Shown in pieces: positions 33,310-44,429 of a DNA stretch of 64,000 nt (positions are counted from its first letter, which is position 1; every line of letters starts with the position of its first letter). The stretch comes from Triatoma infestans. Lineage: Eukaryota; Arthropoda; Insecta; Hemiptera; Reduviidae. The notes beneath the pieces are model-generated. The model searched no databases and was not told where the DNA came from. It saw nothing but the letters and a program-made list of their open reading frames with translations. The position numbers and the translations under genes were made by a program. The stretch lies in assembly GCA_011037195.1 (NCBI GenBank), contig JAAEAF010003588.1:91475-155474 (forward strand), given 5' to 3'.

Positions 33310-33600
33310 ATAGCAAATATGATGTGAAATTCTCACAAGTTTTTCTCTCTTACAATATAATTTAATTTTTTTCTGTAATACAATTTAATTAACAATTTTG
33401 CCAACAAATTGCGTGGAATTTAAAATTTATACCAAACTAATACCTCCCCCCAAAACCACTGCAAAATCAATTTTTTTTCGGTAAAAAGTTTCAAATAAAA
33501 GTGATGGGCATTAAATGTGTTTAAGATAGTTATATAAAGTTTAAAGAAATTCGTTGGAGTCCATTTTCGAGAAAATTATCAATCAATGTCAGGACTAAAA
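33310..33600 (+). mobile_element. Rep-A copy, short and diverged
   Basis: The 5' end GATGTGAAATTCTCACA is followed by TTTTCTCTCTTAC, CCTCCCCCCAAAACC, AGTTTCAAATAAAAGTGAT and AAATTCGTTGGAGTCCATTT in the Rep-A order. The 3' third is absent. Confidence 0.6.
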
Positions 33601-34740
33601 AGTGTATACTAACCGTGCGGGCATGCGCAGTGAGTTGCCTACACTTTATTGAATACAGGAAGGTATAAAACAATTTAGTTTTTAAAAAAACATAACCGAA
33701 GAGTAGTTCCAACAATATTCAAATTCAAATTAATCACAAACCGGGGCCGCGCATGCGTATAATGGTTATCACAAATCAGTTCGCAACTAATGAAAACAGA
33801 AACTGCTTGTAGTTTTGTGTGTAATAAAATATTGTATTATTATAATGCATTGTGGAGAAAGGCTTTTTTTTCCCATTAAAATCGTTTTTTGATTAAATTC
33901 TGGCTTGCTGAAGATTTAATTAAGAATGGATTTCCTAAGAAAACGAAATGTCGTTTAAGGACGGAAAAACTAAGAGATAGAAGTAAAACAGTTCACCAAC
34001 AGCTTGGCGACATATGATCGAAAAAAAATCAGTAGTTTCAAAACCTTAAAATAATGCATCACAATTTCTTAAATATAAGGACAAAACTTTATTTGTGTGT
34101 ATGTGAAATAATGGAGAACTAAGTTTTTTATGAACTTGGGAAAAACTTTTCAACCCCATTGTATCCCCCAAATTATATTTTATTTGGTTTAGCCAACACT
34201 ACTTTGATAATAACAAAGGTCAGCGCAGTGAATTGTGAAGTCAAGATTAAAATGAATAGTCAATAGAAAACAGTCGGTCATAATGAACAATATGTCTTTT
34301 GAAGCGTGGTGCATAACAAAATAACCCTAACATAAAATAGGTCATAGATTAAATAGATAAAGGTCACGGGGACAGAACAAAAGAAAAAGAGCAAAAAAAA
34401 CAATAATGTAATAATTGATTAGTGATTTAAAAAAAAATTTCACACTTAGTTCGGACTGCTAAATGAAATTTCTATGATTTGAAGTATTGAAAAAAAAAAT
34501 ATGTATCAGTTAATTAACATTAATAATTATGGTGGGGGAAAAAGAATGAAAGAAAGACTCTGAAAAATATGTTCAAGCCGAAATTTTACATCGATAAGAA
34601 ATGATATGAAAAAGTACAGACCATTCATTAGTAACAGAAATTATGAGACATAAGACCTAATTGTAACAATCATTAAAACAAAAAAAATTAAATTAAAAAA
34701 AATTCTGATTGTGACACAACTTTCTCTAAATCGCAGTTAA
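33600..34740. other. Non-coding AT-rich DNA
   Basis: No gene was seen. A short Rep-A 5'-like fragment TGACACAACTTTCTCT lies at about 34713. Confidence 0.4.
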
Positions 34741-34744
34741 TCTC

Positions 34745-34925
34745 GTATATATATAAAAATTCAGCATCCGTATGTTTGTGGCCGCAAAACTTGAAAAGTA
34801 GCCGATGGATTGACTTAAAATTTTTACACAACGTTGCATTTCTATTTAAGAGTGTTTATATATACTTTTTACTCTGAAGTTCCCACGGAAACGGGAACTT
34901 CTCCGAGCGTTTCGCGAGGTTGGCG
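34745..34925 (+). mobile_element. Helitron 5'-end fragment
   Basis: It is nearly identical over about 170 bases to 23940-24115: ATATATATAAAAATTCAGCA, GCAAAACTTGAAAAGTAGCC, GAGTGTTTATATATAC and GTTTCGCGAGGTTGG. It stops where a LINE fragment begins. CGAGGTTGG is repeated at the junction. Confidence 0.7.
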
Positions 34926-35120
34926 AGGTTGGAAGCTTTGGGATTGCTTGAAGAAACCTTGTCCTCATCAGACCGGTACATTCACAAAGGATGTGTACCG
35001 GAGTTTCCTTCTGAAGAACGGGACACATTCAGCCTACAATGCCCTGTTAATGGACGGCCATGGCGCAGTAGGTCCCTGGTAAATTTAGACAAATGTATCT
35101 TAATGAAGAGTTTAGCCTCC
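34925..35120 (-). pseudogene. Non-LTR retrotransposon C-terminal remnant
   Basis: On the minus strand, LTGHCRLNV appears in one frame. After a frameshift, CPVLQKETPVHILCECTGLM and RTRFLQAIPK follow. LTGHxxL...C...HILCEC is the conserved tail of RNase-H-bearing LINEs. It is short, frameshifted and lacks RT and most of RNase H. Together with the GC-rich repeat on its upstream side it may be one element. Confidence 0.7.
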
Positions 35121-35146
35121 CTGAGTTTTGCCTATCTTGAGTACGG

Positions 35147-35700
35147 AATACCCGCTTCATCTGAATGACAAGGCAAAGTCCCGGCCTTGTCAAGAGGGTG
35201 TTGCCAAACCGTAGGCCTATAGACAGGCTTGCCTGTCCAAGGTCGGGCCAGTGACCATTCTAGGCCTTTAAGTAGGAGACTTGTTCTCTTTACATAATGG
35301 TACCACGGGATCGTGAGTTAGCCCGGCAGAGCTTGCTCTGCGCTCACGAGCTGAGGAATGGCCTCGTGGGGGTCGTTGTTAGCAGGGAAGATATAGATTT
35401 TTCCAAACACTTCTTTTAAGTGAGCGGGAGTTGGTTGGTTTGCCCTCGAGGAATAGTTCCGCTTTCTCCCAATCCCTCACAAGAACATGTTCTCTCTCAC
35501 CATTCCAGACGCTGTTCTTCTATCCAGCCTTTGATAGAAGTTTAAATTAGGCTCCTGGACAACCCGCAGAAAGATTCGGGGCCTATTAAGGTATCCTTCA
35601 AACCCTCCCTCGCTAGGGTATCCCTCCTATAGTTGCCCAGAAACCTTGCACGTCCCGGCACGCAGGCAAGTGTCAGTTATACCGAATATCCACCTCGGTT
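35147..35700 (+). repeat. GC-rich dispersed repeat (copy 2)
   Basis: It shares its first ~350 bases with 31290-31660. Beyond 35500 the sequence (TCCCTCGCTAGGGTATCCCTC and following) has no second copy here. No intact frame was seen. It is markedly less AT-rich than the surroundings. Confidence 0.6.
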
Positions 35701-35704
35701 AGGA

Positions 35705-37135
35705 CAATTAGGCTATAGCCCAGTCTACTTCCTCATTTACAAAGTAAAAAGCAAAAATTTTATCAACTTACAATAAACTGTCCACTGAGATATTTATAAA
35801 ATAATATGTCCCATCATCAGTGATGATGATTAAACAGTATGCTCTGAAATTGTTTCTTTAAATTCTTCAAAAGTCAATGAAAGCCCCTCTTATTCTCTCT
35901 CGCCCTCCATAAGTGCAAATATCGTATGCCATTATGTTTATTTTACCACAGCGAAATGAATGATCTAAACGAGGTTGTTAAAATGGTGGCTTGCGGGGTG
36001 GTAAATGGCGCCCTAAGAGATTTTCTGCATCCACACATATCCAACAAAAAAAAAAATAAATAAAAATCATCTTAATACATAATGTTTTTAACAGTCTATA
36101 TATTCGGCTGTGAATGATTTCCAGATCTCCAATGCAACAAATTAGTAAATATGAAGAAACTAAAAACTTAACAATGTATAAAAATGTGCCTGCTTATTCG
36201 ATTTAGAAATGAATGTTCTCCAGTTTCACAAACAGACAGGTCACAACAGCAGCAGATGTAAATTCAACTTCCAGTGAAAATTCATTAAAAAAAAAAAAAG
36301 TTACAAATTTCACAACTATGGGAGGTACGTATACACAATTTTATTTCAGAGATCATTTAACCCCATCAACAGAAAAAACATGATAATGATATTATATCAA
36401 AACAATTTTTACGGCTTAGTGTTTTAAAGACATATCTTTATAAAAAATCTCTCACAAGAAAATAAAAACAAAACAAAAAGAAATTGGTAAAGATCTGTCA
36501 GAGATAGAGAGAGAGAGAGAGAAATAAGAACAAAAAAGTGGTGGTGGCGTTAGAACGTAATGGATAAAATGAGAGCCTATTATCCTCTTAAAGTGGAAAA
36601 CCCTTCTACAGTCACACCTATCAAGCAAGACCCTGACTAAAGCAAGGCTATTCGGATAAAGGAAAAAAGGAAGTAACAAAAAAAAAGAAGAAAGAATTGA
36701 GAAAGGACTATAGAAGAAGTCACTCAGTAGAAAGCAAAGAACATTAAAGGTGGCCCGGCTGTTAGTAGACATTCTCAGAATTAAGGCTGATAGTATAGCC
36801 ACACTTACATATAAAGTTATTTTTAATGCAAGTTTCATTCTAATTTAATTAATAATTAAAATAATGTATGAAATCAATGACACTAATTGAAAATATATAT
36901 ATATTAAAAATACTCTGTTTAGGACTTAATTTTACAATAGTTTCTTTTACATAAATGAAGAGAAAATGATATTCTGCTTCGAATAATTAGAGAAAAAAAG
37001 AATCGATTAAATTATTACATTAAATCAATAAATTTGTGATTTATTACAATCTTTGAAATTTTTTTTTTTATTTATTCGCTACAATCAGCGCAAAAGTGCT
37101 GTAAGTAACAATGATCAAAGTAATAATAATCCAGC
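35705..37135. other. Non-coding AT-rich DNA
   Basis: The 128-codon minus-strand frame at 36452-36838 is a translation of purine-rich simple sequence (GAGAGAGA at 36506-36521) and hydrophobic A/T-rich DNA. I find no motif in it. Confidence 0.45.
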
Positions 37136-37139
37136 AACA

Positions 37140-38165
37140 TCTAGTCGTATGTCTACAAACAACACAACATTACTTAGTCACTCTCATCGTCAAAGAGAGG
37201 AACTAGAGAAAGTTAAAGTCCTTTTAGATTTCTAGGAGGATTGAACGGCTGTCTATAAGGATTTGAGCAACTTGGAAGAAATATTGAGATCTGGAGGAAT
37301 AGTTTGGACTGGAAACATAAAAATAAATGTTAACTATGGAGCGGAAAATTTTAGATTGTAATGATTGGAGTTCTTGGAGATTTGAGCCGTTTGATTGAAT
37401 CCCATCGTTCAGTGCCGTATGTCCAGATAGGATTTAATATAGTACTATGAATTAATCTTTTGCTGTCCAAGAAGAGTTTAGATTTATTGTCTAGTATAAT
37501 AGGTTTTAGAAGGAGAGAGAATTATTAAGAAAGGTGGTTTTGAGAAATAATCTAGAATAAATGCTGAACACTGTATATTAAAAAAGAGACACAAAACTGC
37601 CAGGACTTTACACCAATAATAGAAATTATGTAGCGAGAGATTTAGACAGAGCAACAGTTGGTTGCTGACGCGTTGTAAACTGTTGTATAAACTGTCCTTC
37701 TGTAGGACTAGCTTGGAGGTATATATATACGGAGTCTTCCACTCTAGTCTGGCCTAAGTAGCGAGGGTGATTCTCAATTTTGTGTTTTTTCTCTGCCCTT
37801 CTCTGATCCTATTACATCTAGAAATCGAGGGTAAGAATTTCCGGTAATTCTTTTGTCCATGTAAAGCCCCCAAAAAAAGGTGACTACTTTGGTAATTGTT
37901 AAAGCAATTAGGTTGTAATAGATTGGAGAATGAGAAATACGACGAAGAAAGGTTATGGTTTCGGTATGGTCGCGTTGAGTTTGATAGCTAACTTTTTGAA
38001 CCATTTTTCTGAGGGATTGAATGGGTCTATAGGTTTCTATAAGCTACTACTGGATCATAATTATTGGTAATGACAGTTATGCCATTAACGTAGGTGAGAA
38101 GGATACGTTGAGATATCTGCAATGTACACTGCGAAAAGAATGAGATCTAGAATGCTGCCTTGTGT
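37140..38165 (-). pseudogene. Jockey-like non-LTR retrotransposon, RT C-terminal half, decayed
   Basis: Minus-strand landmarks appear in the right order. QGSILDLILFAVYIADIS (38165-38105) matches RT motif 4 (PQGSxLxPxLF). A region with stops follows, then LYMDKRITGN (about 37865-37836), matching the YLGxxLDxxLxW motif. Then comes KLFLDSKRLIHSTILNPIWT with YGTE (about 37460-37400), the thumb motif of Jockey elements. The FADD/YADD catalytic box is not preserved. A ~260-bp stretch at 37510-37770 with a TATA-like GTATATATATAC does not fit the LINE and may be an insertion. Confidence 0.75.
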
Positions 38166-38251
38166 AATGACATTGCTATGACCTTGCCATGTCATTACAT
38201 CGGTCATAGCAATGTCAAACCTTCACAACACATAACAAAAAGAAATAATAA

Positions 38252-38777
38252 TTTATAACTAGTGGCCTAGCCGGCCGCTGTCTTCAAGACAGGCCGCGGC
38301 CAAACAAACATAACCAAGGGTCAATACTTTACATCAAAGCAAGCATCGATAAGCTGGCCACTGACCTAAATCGCTGGTCATCGAACTAACCAAAGTCGCA
38401 CAAGGTCGCACACTAGGACAGATGTCTTGGTGTGAGTGTTGCTAACACTGATATAAACTTCGCCCCATTGGAAGAGAGGATGATTATACTTCAGTACGTC
38501 TTCAAGATCATTATACGAGCAGCAGTTCAGCGTCCCTTTACAGGTTTTATTTATACTTATTTCCTTAGTTGTGCATTTTAGTTCATTTATTTTAATCATT
38601 CTAAATTATTAGTTATTTATCTCCTATTTATTTCTAAGTATTTCTTGTTAATAGTTACCATTACTCACGTTTAAATTATTGTACAAATACAGTCTATTTT
38701 TATAAATTCCGTGTTAATAATTCGAGCACTAACTTCCAAAAATCTCTAAACTAACTTCCGCCCTCTTCAAGACATCT
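38252..38777 (+). mobile_element. LTR-like dispersed repeat (LTR-C copy 2)
   Basis: It is collinear with 13722-14400 but lacks that copy's tandem AAGGGTCAATGTACAC block. Shared features are ATAACTAGTGG, GGCCGCGGC, TAGGACAGATGTCTTGGTGTG, GATATAAACTTCGCCCC and TTGTGCATTTTAGTT. No coding internal region lies beside it. Confidence 0.55.
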
Positions 38778-38779
38778 AC

Positions 38780-39835
38780 TACATACCTCAGGAATCATAA
38801 TAAGCGATTCCACTACACTTGGTACACTCTGGCATCGACCTGATTAATCAGAAAGATGGATCATGATCCGACTTCCACTCCAAAATATCTATCAGTTCAA
38901 GTAGGACTTTAAAATAAGGTAAATAGGCGGTTGGAAGTATGTCCTTAAGTTTCCCGTACGATCAAGTGTGCCATACTCGATCGAAGCCGTACTTCACATT
39001 GAGCAACACCCTAGAACAGCACTCATTTTTTCTCAAGGGAGTTCGCGATGATATCTACAATGCGATTTCTGGAAAAATAATATAGCTAATTTTAAATCTC
39101 AAGCGTGACTTAAACAATAGCTCTACTTACAAAAGTGTTTATCTCTTGTGTTAGTTATTTTTACTGAACAAAGTCAGTCTATACATATGCAGATTCCTAC
39201 AGTATGTCCATAAACCCAACCAATTATGAAAAGCAACAAAACTATTTATAGAATATTTAATGTAAAAAAAAATCGAAACTAATAAAGTTAGTCAAATGGA
39301 ATTGAACAGAAATTAATTATTTCTGTGAGTTAATGTATACAAGGAAATTAAGTGTTTGCTAATTGAATATTCAACATACAAAATGCTAATGTTCATTTCT
39401 AAGCAGTATTTGAGTTGATGCAATTTATTAGTCAAATTATCATATTCTTCGATTGGCCAAAAGTATTTGGGTCAAAATTTGCTTTAACTCACATTTTTTT
39501 TTTTAAACAAATTTAATACTTTAAAAAAGGTAAAAGCATTGCTCAAACTCCCTAAAAAACTCAATTATTCAATACATTCAAGGTCTAGGTTGTTAGTTCA
39601 ACTTAAAAACAAACACTTTGAATGAATGCCAACTTTTATAGAATTCTGTTCTGTTGTGTTTATATGAGAAACAAAAAAACGAGAAATAGTAAAAGGTTTG
39701 AACTTAATTTTAAATAATTTTTAGTTTCATCAATAGTTAGTTTTTTTTTCATACTTAAGTATCCCTCCAGGATGAGTATTTATTAACTACATGTTTTATC
39801 GTAGATAAACATGTATAAATTTTAACAGTATTGGG
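38780..39835. other. Non-coding AT-rich DNA
   Basis: No gene or known repeat was recognised. Confidence 0.45.
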
Positions 39836-40069
39836 ATTCGTGTGAAGAGAGAGAAATACTTCAGTGAAGCAAGGCTGCTCAACGATGTTGAACTGCTAGA
39901 TGACACAGCGTACCAATCAATCGAGAGACATGAGTTTCAAGAGATTTAGATTTGATGATTAAGTAAAAATATCTACTCGTTAAAGGAGATGATTTCTGGT
40001 ATCTCATGCGAGACTGAAATAGTCAGGATATTATGAAGCCTAAAACTACTTAAGTATATATAACATTAT

Positions 40070-41612
40070 TCAACCATGCAAGTGCTGGGATATTATGCCC
40101 AGGGAGTCAACAATAATGCCCTCCACAATCGGAAGCAAGTCATCAAGGCTGATGCCAACACTGCCCAAAAAGGCGGACGTCTCCGTTGGAATGACACCTC
40201 TCGAGCCAAACCACAGGCCCTGCACCCTATAGACCCTGTCTCCGAACTGGTCTCTAAATTTTTCTTTGAGGTGGGGAATACACTTCTCATAAATTTGGCT
40301 CTTCTCCTCGTGGACCTTCTCGCTTGACTCGGATCATTAGTTTCATATCTGACCGTTGGGTCTAAAACAAAAGCAATGTCGCTGTTTTCCTGGAAGGTCA
40401 CGATGTCAGCATACCTGACTGAACCGTCCATATCGATGGTATAAACTTCCTCAAAGCTCGTAAAGCCATCATGCAGCAAATCCATAATAGCGTGCTTCAC
40501 TCTGTGATGGCGTCGGGTTATTAGGAGCATGTTATTCGGACATGTACCAAGCACATGGGCTGGTGTTTCAGGCTCTCTGCCGCATCTGCGACAGAGGGGT
40601 CCAACAGCTCCCGCAGACTGTCCGCCAAATCCAGGAACAGCACGAAGAGGGTTGTAATGAGCTTTATGATGTTCGTCCATTCAGAGCCCGACAGGGTTTT
40701 CTTATCACAAATAAACCTATTTGCTTTTGGGTTACCCTTAAAATGGCAAACTCCAACTCCCTGCCACTTGCAGCTAGTCCATTCTTCGAAAGAATTCTCT
40801 CTCAATTGCCGCCTTATATTCCTTATGTTTGGAAAGTCACCCAAATCCTCTATTTGCAGCGCCAACCTTGAGGCACATTCCTTCGCCTCTGTCTTGTAGT
40901 CGAAGATGTGCTGGAAATGCCGATCCTGGACGTTAGCTAACTTCTGAACAAGAGACCAATGCTGTAGAGGCGCTTCCCATTCGCATCGAAGTAGGCCCAG
41001 GCCACGATACCGCCTTGGGGCATACATCATGGCCGAAGCAGTGTTTGCTGGAAGGCCAAGCATGGCCTTTGCACTTCGTCTGATTATTACATCGGTTCCC
41101 TCCAGCAGCGCTGGACTCAGCTTTATAAGCGGAGCGGTTTGGAAAGGGTACGCTATTGTTGGGAATACATACTGGTTCAGAACGTTCAATTTTTGGTCCG
41201 GTTTCAACAGGTTAGACGTGGTAAGCTTACTCATGTTTTCGTTGAGTTTTTTTATTGCGTCTTCATTAACCTCCAATTCACTCGAGAAGGAACATCCCAG
41301 ATACTTGATCGTCTCGTTACTGTCGATGGACTCGATAATGTCACCATTTTCCAACAAGAGTTTTTCTTTTTTAAGGACACCATTCTTAACTATTATTGCC
41401 GTACTTTTCGTGGGATTAATATTGAGGCCGATTTCGCTTAGTAGCCTTCGCACCAAGTCAATCACCCTTTCGGCCCCCTTGGCACTATTGGCTGTTACAG
41501 CTATATCGTCCGCAAAACCGGTAAGAATAATTCCACTTGGATCCTCTTTAAGTTTGTAGCCGACTTGATCGGCTATCTGGCAGTCACATATTTCTTTGAA
41601 CAAGTGGTCAAA
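40070..41612 (-). pseudogene. R2-superfamily retrotransposon (RT + zinc knuckle + RLE), 5'-truncated
   Basis: The minus-strand frame from about 41612 reads DHLFKEICD, then the RT catalytic box GFADDIAV (plus coordinates about 41500-41520), KYLGCSF, and a thumb ending RRYRGLGLL. After a frameshift near 40690 comes CRRCGREPETPAHVLGTCP, the CCHC knuckle of R2-like elements. The restriction-like endonuclease follows with YADIVTF...VLDPTVRYE. A second frameshift near 40320 leads to IYEKCIPHLKEKFRDQFG and LWFGSRGVIPTET, with the stop at 40070-40072. N-terminal fingers and most of the RT fingers are missing. It was normally a site-specific element, but no 28S rDNA is seen nearby. Confidence 0.85.
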
Positions 41613-41904
41613 AAGAAGAAAGCAAAGAAAAATAATAATATGAAATAAAATCAATAAAATAAAACAACAATATGAAATGTATATCTATAAACCAAAAAGA
41701 ATGAAGAAATGTCCTAGTATTAATTAAACCAAACAGAAACGAAGAAATGTCCTAAATATTATAAGTCAGTTTAATCGATGGCCTCAGCGAATGAGCGGAA
41801 TTGGAGGAAATATATCGAGAGAAGATCCTTTTTATAAGGCGGCCAAAGTAGTCCTCCTGAAGTCAATATATTTTTAATTAATTTTAATCTATGTGTGTCA
41901 AGTA

Positions 41905-42847
41905 CAGTAAGACCCCGCTTAACGCTGTTTCGTTTAGCGCTGTTTCGGTTTAGCGCTCTTTTATTTCAACCCGGGAATTCCCAGAAATTGCTTGCAGCAC
42001 TACGGGGATTTCCCAATGGACCAAGGTGTTATATCCAATTTTAAGGCTTATTACTTGCGGCGAACATTTAAGCAGATGTTTGAAAAAACAGACGGAGAAG
42101 AGAAGCGCAATCAATAAGAAAATTTTGGAAAAACTACAATATCATGAATGCTGTAGCAAATATAAACCTTTCTTGGAATGAGATAACAGAAAGATCTTTG
42201 AAAGGAGTATGGAAGAACATTTGGCCAGATTTAAGTAAGAGCGAAGACATTGGACATTCTGTCGGTATGGATGAAATAGTGGAATTAGCGAAACAAACCG
42301 GTTTAGATGAGGTAAATGTGGAAGACGTCGAAGAAATAGTTCAAGAAACAGCAGCTAGTCTTTCTAATGATAAGCTCAAGGAATTAACTGAGCAAGAAGA
42401 AAACAAAAATATTGAGAGTAGTGATTTCGAAGAAGAGCAAAAAGAACTTTCGATGGCGTTTGTAAAAAGGAGTTTGACCACTATAACTGAAATTATGGAC
42501 CAATTTGTTGAAAATGATCCAAATTTTGACAGGAGTTCAAAAGCAAGACGGGGTGTTATAGATGCTTTATCCACTTATCAACAACTTCTAACAGAACGTA
42601 AAAGGAAAACGCAAACTACATTAGATGCCTTCTTGAAAAAAGGCAGAAAATTGGAAACACAGAATAGACTGAATGATCTGACTGACTTACAATTTTATTG
42701 TTTTTATATAATTATTAAATTTTATACCTAACCAATTTTCTATCCATCTTCCCCTAACCCCATTATTTACATGTTAAGATAGCCTCGTTTAGCGCTTACG
42801 CTCTACTTTGATGGAACGTATCCTACGCGTTAAGCGGGGTCTTACTG
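41905..42847 (+). mobile_element. pogo/Tigger-like element with intact ends
   Basis: The left end CAGTAAGACCCCGCTTAACG at 41905 and its perfect complement ending at 42847 form terminal inverted repeats, followed by a GTTTAGCGCT word repeated near both ends. TA at 41903-41904 and 42848-42849 is the expected target duplication. The 943-bp element keeps only the C-terminal part of its transposase, so it is an internal-deletion derivative that would need help in trans. Confidence 0.9.
42013..42731 (+). pseudogene. Tigger-like transposase, C-terminal part
   Basis: The coding part begins at about 42013 with PMDQGVISNFKAYYLRRTF, the block carrying the third catalytic aspartate of DDE_1 transposases. 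A one-base frameshift near 42110 leads into the open frame with SIRKFWKNYNIMNAVANI and NEITERSLKGVWKNIWPD. An acidic linker follows (about residues 60-100 of the 195-codon frame), then ITEIMDQFVENDPNFDRSSK and TLDAFLKK, the characteristic Tigger/jerky tail. The first two catalytic acids and the CENP-B DNA-binding domain are absent. The long open frame has survived well, pointing to recent activity of the family. Confidence 0.85.
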
Positions 42848-43079
42848 TAATTTACAGTCTTTAGTGGAAGAAAGAAATGAAAGAAAATAAGAATTTTGAA
42901 AATAGTTTAGTGAAATAATTTTGAGAATTTTAGTTAGTTCAAATAGTGTATTTTAGTGAAGGGGAAAGAGCCAGGTACTATAATTTAGGTGAATGGTACT
43001 GAAGAGACAAAATGACAAGTAACAGTTAGGATAAGACAATACACTCCCTCCAGACATACCAGCATTATTTGAAAAGATT

Positions 43080-43435
43080 TGGACTAACAATTAGAAGTCA
43101 TTCTTTCAAGTCATTCTTTCAAGAAAGTGCATTAGACTTTCAATCAGATCACTTGTACCAGGAATCGCTATTTTAGCATCAGTGCCAGTCATAAGTCAAA
43201 ACATAGCTAGTTTCAGTATATTAATAAGCATATTACTGTGTTATTGAAAAGTATTTAAATATCTTTAAAGATAATATATTTAATTTTATCTACCAGTGTT
43301 TTTTTAATTATTCTTATTACTTCTATTCTCTTTGAATATACACACAAGCCCTTTACTAAACCGCTCACGCCACAAGCTACTACTACACTACTACAACTAC
43401 ACTACAGCACAACACATCAATTACATTTCATTGAT
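43080..43435 (+). mobile_element. LTR-B copy 2
   Basis: It is collinear with 16128-16455: AACAATTAGAAG, AGGAATCGCTATTTTAGC, GATAATATATTTAATTTTA, CCGCTCACGCCACAAGCTAC and a terminal TTACATTTCA. A 13-base word TCATTCTTTCAAG is tandemly duplicated near the start (43092-43117). A TGACA start may lie at about 43013, but no target duplication was found. Confidence 0.55.
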
Positions 43436-43436
43436 G

Positions 43437-43752
43437 ATGTAACAGCAACCAAAGAGAAGCTCAACAACCAAAGAGAGTAAAGAGAAGAGAAACGAACCCA
43501 AGCACTCTCTCGCACTGTATTGGAAGAAACTGTATAAACAACAGTTCAACATACAGTTAAATGTAGTTCAATATAGTTCATCATCTCGCCAGTCACTTCG
43601 TGTCATTTTCATACCACTTTACCTTAACCATTCTCTATTGTAAAGTCCAGGCAGACTGAGTCTCTTTATTATTATACATAGTTAACCAATGTTATCCGGT
43701 CTTCTTAATTCATCTACCAGTCCCAAATTCTCTCTACCCAACACATCCATTA
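43437..43752 (+). mobile_element. LTR-A copy 2
   Basis: It matches 1340-1689 end to end with a shorter TTATTATT tract and a local duplication of AACCAAAGAGA near the start. It abuts LTR-B copy 2 directly, so one inserted beside or into the other, or both belong to one longer repeat. In copy 1 of each the partner is absent, which favours separate elements. Confidence 0.6.
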
Positions 43753-43759
43753 TGCAGTC

Positions 43760-44425
43760 AATGATTAAGTGATCGTACAGTTTGTAGAGTTTGATTAGCA
43801 CATTTGCATGTATTGTTGTCCTAGTTTGAATCAGTATAGGTACTGTTTAGTGGCACCATGTCCAGTAAGTACTTGTGTTAGTTTGTACGTAATTCTTTCT
43901 ACACTAAGTTTGTGGTCTAATTTTGATATATACTTATTCATATAGATGACGTCCTGTCATCGAAGTGATCCGCAGTGTATTCCAAGCTTACATCTATTTG
44001 TATGTCAATAAGGTCACTCTTTCGGTTGACTAAAAAATTATGTAACAATGTTACAGATTCCCTAGACTTCCCCATAAAAATGTTACCAATTAATGTATTT
44101 GTGAATAAATATTAGGGTTAAATGTTAGGGCAATTAGCATTTTAAGTTTAAAAAAAAAAAATTTCAAAAAGTTCCCAAAAAAAACAAGTCACACACTTCC
44201 AATTAACCGATTTGCTTCAAACAAAGAAATTTTAGTAATGCTTATTTAACGAACGGTAAGCATTACATAGGTGAAGGACCAAAAGTTGCAATGAAATGGC
44301 ACAGCTTGCAGCTAGAATTTTAATTGAATAATTGTCCACTTAAAAAGAGAGGCCTTTTTATGTTGATGGTACATCAAGTTTAACGTAAATCATTTAACGA
44401 AATCCTGCGAAAACAAAAAAAAAAA
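43760..44425. other. Non-coding DNA, including a worn Rep-A tract
   Basis: 44150-44410 carries faint Rep-A order (CACACACTTCCAATTAACCG, ATCAAGTTTAACGTAAATC). Nothing else was recognised. Confidence 0.4.
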
Positions 44426-44429
44426 AAAA

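Noticed and set aside
36452..36838. 128-codon minus-strand frame with hydrophobic start resembling a membrane protein
   Set aside because: It is composed of A/T-rich and GA-repeat sequence read as F/L/S-rich peptide. There is no motif, no codon bias and no splice context.
40542..41559. Several long plus-strand frames of 100-176 codons
   Set aside because: They are shadows of the minus-strand R2-like RT/endonuclease, which has clear motifs.
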